A DNA stretch of 50,263 nt from Steroidobacteraceae bacterium (GTDB lineage Bacteria > Pseudomonadota > Gammaproteobacteria > Steroidobacterales > Steroidobacteraceae), in assembly GCA_027531255.1 (NCBI GenBank), contig JAPZRU010000025.1:1-50263 (forward strand), given 5' to 3'. The notes beneath the pieces were generated by a model. That model was not told the DNA's origin. It was given only the letters and a program-made list of their open reading frames with translations, and made no database searches. Shown here piece after piece: positions 44,127 through 49,987 of this stretch (positions within the stretch are counted from its first letter, which is position 1; every line of letters starts with the position of its first letter). Made by a program: the position numbers and the translations under genes.

Positions 44127-44579
44127 GTCGGGCACGAGGTAGAAATTCGGTATCGGTGGCACCCTCAGTGCGGCCGGCGTCTGCGCGTGCAGTATCGCGA
44201 GGCACGTGCTGACGGTGCAGTGCTGCACGTCGAGATCGAGCCTGGCATCGTCGCGATGCTGCCAGAGTGGATGACCGAGGCTGCTGTGTGCGCCGCCATG
44301 GAACTGGGTCGTCCAAGGGCATCGGTCGCAGCCCTGAGCGACCTCGCGTCGCTGTTGATCGCACGCGGTGTTAGGCGAAGCTCCTGCTCGATGGACGATT
44401 CCCGTCCCGAGGAGGTCCGCGATGACCCGCAAGATCCCGCGCCCGCGACAGATGTCGATCCCGATGGTGCCCGCCGCGAGCGCGCTCGCCCGACTGACGG
44501 AGCACGAGCGGCGCAAGGTTGTGACGCACCTTGCGCGAGTGCTGCTCGAGGCGCGCGGCGTGCGGGAGCGCGGCGATGA
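44127..44579 (+). CDS. Accessory protein of the recombinase element (hypothetical, start unclear)
   Basis: An open frame whose core looks like a conserved hypothetical protein often found ahead of such recombinases: H-E-V-E-I-R-Y-R-W-H-P, then H-V-E-I-E-P-G-I-V and V-C-A-A-M-E-L. No ATG begins the conserved part; GTG 44187 is the first start codon, so the true start may be non-standard or was lost upstream at the insertion edge. The last 50 or so residues are Asp/Pro/Arg-rich and overlap the next small gene in another frame. Function unknown; possibly a recombination accessory factor. Confidence 0.5.
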   Translation, partial: VGHEVEIRYRWHPQCGRRLRVQYREARADGAVLHVEIEPGIVAMLPEWMTEAAVCAAMELGRPRASVAALSDLASLLIARGVRRSSCSMDDSRPEEVRDDPQDPAPATDVDPDGARRERARPTDGARAAQGCDAPCASAARGARRAGARR

Positions 44580-44586
44580 GCGCTGA
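44422..44586 (+). CDS. Small 54-aa protein of the recombinase element
   Basis: Begins at ATG 44422 behind a strong GAGGAGG. The sequence is basic (M-T-R-K-I-P-R-P-R-Q) with an amphipathic helix A-R-L-T-E-H-E-R-R-K-V-V, then H-L-A-R-V-L-L-E-A. It overlaps the upstream frame by 158 bp and the recombinase start by 11 bp. The size, charge and position suggest a DNA-binding accessory protein such as an excisionase-type directionality factor (inference). Confidence 0.6.
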   Translation: MTRKIPRPRQMSIPMVPAASALARLTEHERRKVVTHLARVLLEARGVRERGDER

Positions 44587-46645
44587 GGCTCTGCCGCCGG
44601 CGCTCACGAAGCGCAAGGCGATCGTCTACGTCCGCCAGTCGACTGAGCGCCAGGTGCTGACGAACCTCGAGAGCCAGCGCCGTCAGTACGATCTCGTGGA
44701 CGTCGCACGACGTCATGGCTTCGCGCAGGTCGACGTGATCGACGACGATCTCGGGCGCTCGGCGAGCGGAACCGTGGCGCGTCCGGGCTTCGACCGCCTG
44801 GTCGCTGCCGTATGCGCCGGTGAAGTCGGCGCGGTGCTGTGCTTCGACGCATCGCGCGTGGCGCGCAACGGCCGTGACTGGCACCACCTGCTTGAACTCT
44901 GCGGGCTGGTCGGCGCCCGCGTCATCGACGCGGACGGGATCTACGATCCGTGTCGACCGAACGATCGCCTGCTGCTCGGCATGAAGGGCAGCATCAGCGA
45001 GTTCGAGCTCGGCGTGATCCGCGCTCGCATGCTGGACGCTGCGCGCGCAAAGGCACGCCGTGGCGAGCTCCGGATCAGCGTGCCGATCGGCTACGTCTGG
45101 CACCGCGAGCTCGGCCTCGGCCTGGATCCGAACGTGCGCGTACAGGAAGCCGTGCGGCTCGTCTTCGCACGCTTCCGAAGCCTCGGCAGCGCGCGCCAGG
45201 TGCTCCTGTCGCTCGCCGCCGAGCAGATGCACTTCCCGCGGCCGACAGACGGCAAGAGCTGCGTGCACTTCGACTGGACGCCGATCCGGTATCGCAGCGT
45301 GATCGCGATCTTGAAAAACCCGTTCTATGCCGGCGCCTACATCTATGGCAAGACCGAACATCGCACCGCGTTGGTCGAGGGGCGGGTCCGCAAGACCTAC
45401 CACCATGACAAGCCCATCGAGCAGTGGGAGGTTATGATCAAGGACCACCACGAGGGCTACATCGCGTGGGACGAGTACGAGCGCAACCAGACGATGCTCG
45501 CTGCGAACGCCTATCGTCGCGTCGGCGGCGTGAAGTCCGGGCGCGGCGGCCGGGCGCTGTTGCCAGGGCTCCTGCTGTGCGGCCACTGCGGGAGGCGGTT
45601 GATGGTCGCTTACACGGGACGCGCGCCCGGTCATCCGGTGTATCGCTGCGAGCGCGCCCACCAGATGCTTGGACGGACGCGCTGCCTGACGTTCGGCGCG
45701 GCGCGCGTGGAGCAGGCGATGGCCGCGGAGCTCGTGCGCGCCGTCGAGCCGCTCGCGGTTGAGGCCGCCATGGAAGCCGATCGTCGCTATCGGGAGTCGC
45801 ACGTCGAACAGCGCCGACTCGCCGAGCTCGAGCTCACGCAGGCGCGCTACGAAGCCTCGCTTGCGGAGCGGCGTTACGCAGCCTGTGATCCCGATCATCG
45901 CTTGATCGCGGCACAGCTGGAGAAGAGCTGGGAAGCGGCGCTGCAGCGTGTCAAGGGTTGCGAGGCTCGCTGTGCGGCGCTGGCGACGGCGGACGGCGCT
46001 GCACCCCCGCCGGACTTCACCGCGCTGGCCGACGATCTGGGCGAGGCCTGGAACGCGCCGGGCGTCACGATGCGGGCACGCCAGCAGCTCGTGCGGACCC
46101 TGATCGCCGGTATCGTCGCAAACTACCAGGCCGATACGCGCGAGCTCGTGCTCACGATCCACTGGAAGGGCGGTCAGCACTCGGAGCTGCGGGTCAAGAA
46201 GCCGCAGTCCGGCGAACATGGCTGTCGTACGTCCGAGGAAGCGATCGCCGTGATCCGCACGATGGCGACGCGATGGTCGGACGAGGACATTGCCGCCACG
46301 TTGAACCGCTTGCGTCTGCCGACCGGCCAAGGCAAGACGTGGACTGCACACCGCGTCGCGTCTCTTCGCCGCGTGCGCGGCATCCACGCCTATCGCTCGG
46401 CCGAGAAACGCGGCGAGTGGCTCACGCTGTCCGACGCCGCGGCGACGCTCGGCGTCTCTCATCATCAGATCCGGCGACTGATCAAGGGCGGCATCCTCGC
46501 CGCCGAGCAAGTCGTTCCCGACGCGCCGTACCAGATCCGCGCCGCCGACCTTCACGACGCGCGCGTCACGGTTGCTCTTGCCAACAAGGGTCGCCCGCGT
46601 CGGCCCGCCGCCGATCGGCAAAGGTCCATGTTCTCAGACACTTGA
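44576..46645 (+). CDS. Large serine recombinase
   Basis: A 689-aa large serine integrase/resolvase. The catalytic Ser is S22 in Y-V-R-Q-S22-T. Other resolvase-domain motifs include D-D-D-L-G-R-S and F-D-A-S-R-V-A-R-N. The recombinase domain with G-Y-V-W-H-R-E follows, then a zinc ribbon (C335-G-H-C338 with later Cys around 357 and 372) and a coiled-coil stretch (E-L-E-L-T-Q-A-R-Y-E-A). An added C-terminal MerR/excisionase-like helix-turn-helix (L-T-L-S-D-A-A-A-T-L-G-V) is visible. ATG 44576 follows GGGAG and overlaps both upstream frames. It would catalyse its own insertion at the GT site in tnpC and excision with a helper. Confidence 0.9.
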   Translation: MSAEALPPALTKRKAIVYVRQSTERQVLTNLESQRRQYDLVDVARRHGFAQVDVIDDDLGRSASGTVARPGFDRLVAAVCAGEVGAVLCFDASRVARNGRDWHHLLELCGLVGARVIDADGIYDPCRPNDRLLLGMKGSISEFELGVIRARMLDAARAKARRGELRISVPIGYVWHRELGLGLDPNVRVQEAVRLVFARFRSLGSARQVLLSLAAEQMHFPRPTDGKSCVHFDWTPIRYRSVIAILKNPFYAGAYIYGKTEHRTALVEGRVRKTYHHDKPIEQWEVMIKDHHEGYIAWDEYERNQTMLAANAYRRVGGVKSGRGGRALLPGLLLCGHCGRRLMVAYTGRAPGHPVYRCERAHQMLGRTRCLTFGAARVEQAMAAELVRAVEPLAVEAAMEADRRYRESHVEQRRLAELELTQARYEASLAERRYAACDPDHRLIAAQLEKSWEAALQRVKGCEARCAALATADGAAPPPDFTALADDLGEAWNAPGVTMRARQQLVRTLIAGIVANYQADTRELVLTIHWKGGQHSELRVKKPQSGEHGCRTSEEAIAVIRTMATRWSDEDIAATLNRLRLPTGQGKTWTAHRVASLRRVRGIHAYRSAEKRGEWLTLSDAAATLGVSHHQIRRLIKGGILAAEQVVPDAPYQIRAADLHDARVTVALANKGRPRRPAADRQRSMFSDT

Positions 46646-46673
46646 AAACGAGGTGCACAATGAACGCGCTGTT

Positions 46674-46675
46674 AC
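46674..46675. other. Right attachment core of the serine recombinase element
   Basis: The plus strand reads CTGTT-AC-GAACG. The AC is the same dinucleotide as at the left junction. tnpC sequence resumes directly after it. Confidence 0.6.
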
Positions 46676-47303
46676 GAACGGGCGGATGGCGTTCTCGCAG
46701 CGGTTGTTGTCGAGCGGCACGCGCCCGTCGCCGAGGAACACGGTCAGCTTGTCCCACTGCGCGAGCGTGTACCCCATCGCGCGGCCCAGGAGGCTCTGCG
46801 GCAGCACGCTCGGGTAGGTCGATTCGGCCCAGGTCTTCAGGCGCGCCATGAGCGGTGCGCTCTCGTCACGCCGTACGGCGAGCCGCTCCGCGGGCGTGAC
46901 CGACGGCGCGCGCATACGCCTCGAGCCCGTCGGTGACGACGGTGCCTGCGTAGCCCTCGAACAGGCGCTTCGGCACCTCGGCCCCGCGCGAGGGCTCGTA
47001 GTCGTAGAGCACGACCCGCCGACCGGGCGGTCCTGCGGCGCGGACCCAGATCCAGTGCTGCGCGGTCGGCGCACGCTCGCTCGACAACACCTGCAGGCGG
47101 GTCTCGTCGCAGTGCACGACCGCCTGCTCGAGGCAGACATCGTTCAGCAGGTTCACGAGCGGGACGACGCTCTCGCGCCCGAGCCGGATCATCCAGCCGG
47201 CCATGGTCGCGCGCGACAGTGCGATCCCGAGCCGCGCGAACTGGCTCTCCTGCCGGTAGAGGGGCAGGCCGTCGGCGAACTTGGCCGTGACGATCACGAG
47301 CAT
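46676..47303 (-). pseudogene. tnpC: IS66 tnpC, central pieces
   Basis: Two frames hold the catalytic middle of the IS66 transposase. The first (46866-47303) starts at A-K-F-A-D-G-L-P-L-Y-R-Q and contains the catalytic D in H-C-D-E-T and the second in V-V-T-D-G. It then shifts after E-A-Y-A-R-A. The other frame resumes at A-V-R-R-D-E-S-A-P and reaches D-N-N-R-C-E-N-A-I-R-P with the catalytic E. About 50 residues are missing at the shift, and the N-terminal leucine-zipper/zinc part of about 180 residues is missing ahead of 47303. The transposase is dead even without the recombinase element. Confidence 0.8.
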
Positions 47304-47315
47304 AGCGCGCGTGCG

Positions 47316-47672
47316 TCAGCCGCACACCGCAAGTTGCAGCGACGCGTGCGGCTTCATCCTCCAGACGTCGTAGCCGTCGAGCAACCACCCGAGCTGCTGG
47401 TGCGACAGCGTCAACACCTCCTCGCCCGCACGCGGCCACGCGAAGCGATCGCGCTCCAGCCGCTTGTACCACACCACGAAGCCGTTCCGGTCCCACACCA
47501 GGATCTTGAGCTTCGTCCGCCCACGGTTCGTGAACACGAAGGCCGCGCCCGAGAACGGGTCCTGCTGCACGACATCGCGCGCCAACAGCGCGAGCCCGTC
47601 CATCTGCTTCCTCATGTCCACCGGATGCCGATGAACATAGACACGCGTGATGCGCTCGTCAGGCCGCAGCAT
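47316..47672 (-). CDS. tnpB: IS66 family accessory protein TnpB
   Basis: A 118-aa TnpB of IS66. V-Y-V-H-R-H-P-V-D-M-R-K-Q near the start and W-D-R-N-G-F-V-V-W-Y-K-R-L-E are the family signature. ATG 47672 lies inside the end of tnpA (14-bp overlap), the usual coupling. TnpB is needed for IS66 transposition but its chemistry is unknown. Confidence 0.9.
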   Translation of the reverse strand: MLRPDERITRVYVHRHPVDMRKQMDGLALLARDVVQQDPFSGAAFVFTNRGRTKLKILVWDRNGFVVWYKRLERDRFAWPRAGEEVLTLSHQQLGWLLDGYDVWRMKPHASLQLAVCG

Positions 47673-48009
47673 CCGCCGATCCCGCGAGCACCGCCCGCAC
47701 CCACGAGACCTCCGGCCACGTCGCGCACTCGATCGTGCCGCCGTCCGCACGCACCAGCCGGCACACGATCGCACCCGCCGGTCGCATGAGCTCGACCGCG
47801 ACGAACGCCTCCGCGACCGGCGGCCGCTTCGCCGCCGGCGCGATCACGCCGCGCTTCCTGAGTCCGATCACCGCGTCGTAGATCGCCCGCACCGGCAACC
47901 CGTGCGCGCGGCAGTGCGCCGTCAGCGTCACGCCTGCCGCCCGCGCTGCCTCGTACGCGGTGACCGCTTGGCGCTGCCGCTCCGTCAGCGCCGCCGTCCC
48001 CGTCGCCAT
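47659..48009 (-). CDS. tnpA: IS66 family accessory protein TnpA
   Basis: A 116-aa protein with the IS66 TnpA layout: N-terminal helix-turn-helix (L-T-A-H-C-R-A-H-G-L-P-V-R-A-I-Y) and C-terminal V-E-L-x-R-P-A-G-A-I with R-L-V-R-A-D-G-G-T-I. ATG 48009 follows GGAGG at a good distance. It is the first gene of the IS, about 80 bp from the terminus. Confidence 0.85.
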   Translation of the reverse strand: MATGTAALTERQRQAVTAYEAARAAGVTLTAHCRAHGLPVRAIYDAVIGLRKRGVIAPAAKRPPVAEAFVAVELMRPAGAIVCRLVRADGGTIECATWPEVSWVRAVLAGSADAAA

Positions 48010-48092
48010 CGTCCACCTCCGCCTCAGACCACGGCGACGACCTTGCACCGCGCCGAGTCAGGACGGAAGAACGTGGAAGAAACAGCGCTTAC

Positions 48093-48320
48093 ATGTTCGA
48101 GGCGCTCAAGGATCACATTCCCGCGATCGTTGCGGAGCTGCCGGCCGGGGTCGAGTTCCGTCCCTCGACGATTCGGGATCACTGGACGCTGGTGGTGAAC
48201 CGGCGTGTCTCGGAGTTCGCGAGCGATGACGCCGTTCGGGCCTGGGTCATCCAGACGCTGAATGCGTTCGCGAATGTGTTGCGGAGTCGGTTGGCGCTGG
48301 TGGCTCGAAACGGGAGCTGA
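48093..48320 (+). CDS. Hypothetical protein beside the IS66 end
   Basis: A 75-aa frame starting exactly where the IS66 terminus ends. Sequence is regular and non-repetitive (F-R-P-S-T-I-R-D-H-W-T-L-V-V, then A-V-R-A-W-V-I-Q-T-L-N-A-F). I do not recognise a family. The missing upstream region and absent ribosome site suggest the C-terminal part of a gene cut by the IS. Confidence 0.35.
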   Translation: MFEALKDHIPAIVAELPAGVEFRPSTIRDHWTLVVNRRVSEFASDDAVRAWVIQTLNAFANVLRSRLALVARNGS

Positions 48321-48445
48321 AACGGCAGCTGGTCAGCCCGTTCCATTACTTGACATAAGACAAATTATGCGACGTAAGTGCTTGTTACGAATGGTGTTTC
48401 CGCTTCGCAGATGAAGTAACCGGAAGGCCTGGTTTCGGCAATCTG

Positions 48446-48463
48446 TGCATCCCACCGGGTGCA
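48446..48463. promoter_or_regulatory. Candidate operator ahead of the AbrB-Doc pair
   Basis: TGCATCC and GGGTGCA form an imperfect inverted repeat about 45 bp before the antitoxin ATG. An unusually AT-rich stretch follows at 48474-48490 (ATTATATCCATATTTAT), which could supply a -10 element. Antitoxins of this class usually bind such a site. Confidence 0.35.
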
Positions 48464-48507
48464 TTTCTGGCATCATTATATCCATATTTATCCTCGAGGC
48501 TCCGCAT

Positions 48508-48732
48508 ATGGCCACGCTCAAGCTCACGGCCGTGGGAACGTCCACTGGCGTCGTGATCCCGAAGGAGATGTTGACGCGCCTGCGCGTGGAGCGCGGTGAC
48601 ACCCTGCACGTGGTGGAGACGCCGGAGGGCTATCTGCTCACGCCGTTCGATCCGGCGGTTGAGGCGCAACTCAAGGCGGGCCGTGAGTTCATGAAGGACT
48701 ACCGGGACACGTTCAAGGTTCTGGCCAAGTGA
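48508..48732 (+). CDS. AbrB/MazE-type antitoxin
   Basis: A 74-aa protein starting at ATG 48508 behind GAGG. The first 50 residues are an AbrB/MazE hairpin domain: L-K-L-T-A-V-G-T-S-T-G-V-V-I-P-K, then R-V-E-R-G-D-T-L. The rest is a short toxin-binding tail. The stop overlaps the toxin start as GTGA. It should repress its own promoter. Confidence 0.85.
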   Translation: MATLKLTAVGTSTGVVIPKEMLTRLRVERGDTLHVVETPEGYLLTPFDPAVEAQLKAGREFMKDYRDTFKVLAK

Positions 48733-49124
48733 GCTCAGCGCCCGCGTGGATCGACAAGCGGGCGCTGCTGCTGCTTCACCGGGAGAGCCTTGCGCAGTTC
48801 GGTGGGGCTGACGGGTTGAGGGACGAAGGGCTGCTGGACTCCGCCCTCGCCCGGCCGGTGAACAAACACGCGTACGAGGGCTGCACGGATCTGTCGGCTC
48901 TCGCCGCGGCGTACGGGTTCGGACTGATCCGCAACCATCCTTTCGTCGACGGGAACAAACGGGCCGCGTTCCTTGCGGTCGGCGTGTTCCTTGCGATCAA
49001 CGGGCGGCGCCTGACGGCGACGCCGGTGGAAGCGATCGAGGCGATCCTGGCGCTGGCTGCGGGAAGTCTCGATGAGGCGGGGTTTGCGCAGTGGGTTCGG
49101 GGGAATAGCGCGCCTCGCGCGTAG
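48729..49124 (+). CDS. doc: Death-on-curing (Doc/Fic) family toxin
   Basis: A 131-aa Fic-fold Doc protein. The active-site motif is H-P-F-V-D-G-N-K-R, close to the Doc H-x-F-x-D/N-x-N-K-R. The start is GTG 48729 in GTGA overlap with the antitoxin. Doc proteins phosphorylate EF-Tu and stop translation. The classical antitoxin is Phd; here the partner is AbrB/MazE-like. Confidence 0.88.
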   Translation: MSSAPAWIDKRALLLLHRESLAQFGGADGLRDEGLLDSALARPVNKHAYEGCTDLSALAAAYGFGLIRNHPFVDGNKRAAFLAVGVFLAINGRRLTATPVEAIEAILALAAGSLDEAGFAQWVRGNSAPRA

Positions 49125-49283
49125 CACCTGCGGTTTTTCGCGGCGTGTCGGACGGAAGCTTCATCCCATCATCGAACCTGATGGCTGCGGTCCGGACCGA
49201 TCCGGTGCCGTGCATCCCCTGCTCCGCTACTGCAGCGCGAAGCCCATCTTCAGGGCGTCACCGATGTCTTCCTTGAAGAACCA
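49125..49283. other. Short stretch between Doc toxin and relic element
   Basis: No full gene. On the minus strand 49228-49284 can be read as R-W-F-F-K-E-D-I-G-D-A-L-K-M-G-F then stop, which looks like the tail of a real protein cut by the element, but I cannot name it. Confidence 0.3.
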
Positions 49284-49925
49284 GCGGATAGGAAGTTCAA
49301 ACCACCCATCCAGACCAGGCCGAGGCGCCCGTACGGCTTGATGGTGAGCCGAAGCCTGTCACGGACAGCCACAGCAAGCTGCGCGCGACGGTGACGCAGG
49401 CGCACCGGGGCGTGGGTTCAACGCAGCAGCAGACCGCGGCTGCGGCCACGCTCGTCAGGCCCCGCCATGTGGCGATGAACTGGGCGCCGCGCCTGAAGCG
49501 CGTGTTCGGCATCGAGATCGAGTGCTGTGCGCGCTGCGGCGGCAAGCTCAGGGTTCTTGCCAGCATCGAGCAGCCCGAGGTGATCGCGAAGATCCTCTCG
49601 CACCTGCAGCGCACGGCGCCGGAGCAGTTCATCGCCGAGCTGCCACTCGGGGCACGGGCGCCACCGGTGCAGTCGCCTCTGCTGTGAACCTTATCGAGGC
49701 CGTGCGATTCGGCAGGCCGCTGAAGCGGCGGGCCTGGGTCGCTGCGTGCCCGGATTGAGGTCAGGGGCAGGGAAGGGCGGATCAGGGTGCAGGAAGTGGT
49801 CCCTCGGCCCGGCCCGGCTGTTGCAACTATCGGGCAAGGGCTGTCCGTGACAGGCTTCGGCTCACCATCAAGCCGTACGGGCGCCTCGGCCTGGTCTGGA
49901 TGAGTGGCTTGAACTTCCTATCCGC
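49284..49925 (+). mobile_element. 642-bp relic element with 83-85 bp terminal inverted repeats
   Basis: The left end (49284-49368) and right end (49843-49925) are near-perfect inverted repeats beginning GCGGATAGGAAGTTCA. Between them is only the tail of an IS91-like transposase and its downstream region. It is therefore an internally deleted, non-autonomous copy. The right 262 bp are repeated in inverse orientation at 43582-43843. Two more copies of the end motif follow on the right. Confidence 0.75.
49369..49687 (+). pseudogene. IS91-family transposase C-terminal fragment
   Basis: About 105 codons match the end of IS91-like transposases: S-K-L-R-A-T-V-T, then A-M-N-W-A-P-R-L-K-R-V-F, the C-x-x-C pair in C-A-R-C-G-G-K, and I-A-S-I/A-S-I-E-Q-P-E-V-I. 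The N-terminal catalytic HUH/Y2 part is missing: similarity begins right at the inner edge of the left terminal repeat. ATG 49483 or 49391 could start a short peptide but no active enzyme. Confidence 0.75.
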
Positions 49926-49948
49926 AATTCCTATCCGCTCCTATCCGC
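49919..49948 (-). repeat. Three tandem copies of the element end motif
   Basis: Read on the plus strand, TATCCGC, then AATTCCTATCCGC, then TCCTATCCGC follow each other (49919-49925, 49926-49938, 49939-49948). The second matches the AATTTC-type end of copy 3 and the first the AAGTTC type of arm A. This suggests repeated insertion of related elements next to each other. Confidence 0.6.
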
Positions 49949-49987
49949 GTCGCGCTCGCGTTCGGCGAAGCCGCCGTTGCCCCCTGT

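Larger units (their letters stand above)
44104..46675 (+). mobile_element. Large serine recombinase element inserted in IS66 tnpC
   Basis: A 2572-bp unit with one AC core. It contains two small overlapping accessory frames and a 689-aa serine recombinase, all reading plus. Deleting it recreates an uninterrupted tnpC sequence across the joint: N-R-C-E-N-A-I-R-P-F-V before and I-G-R-K-G-W-L-F after. There is no terminal inverted repeat, consistent with site-specific rather than transposase-mediated insertion. Confidence 0.85.
43843..48092. mobile_element. IS66-family element, interrupted and degraded
   Basis: The left terminus is GTAAGCGAT and the right terminus AGCGCTTAC, i.e. inverted GTAAGCG ends typical of IS66. 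Minus-strand genes are in the family order tnpA (47659-48009), tnpB (47316-47672) and a damaged tnpC. tnpC has lost its N-terminal third and an internal segment, and is split by a serine recombinase element at 44104-46675. The 8 bp next to each terminus differ (GCACCGGT on the left, ATGTTCGA on the right), so the target duplication expected for a simple insertion is absent and at least one end was rearranged. Confidence 0.85.

Noticed and set aside
44165-46621. An 818-codon minus-strand frame opposite the serine recombinase
   Set aside because: Shadow frame; the recombinase has catalytic Ser, zinc ribbon and proper start.
43582-49925. The bracketed 6.3 kb as one composite transposon
   Set aside because: The left arm lacks its second terminus, the IS66 element lacks target duplications, and the right copy is complete in itself; layered insertion and rearrangement explain it better.
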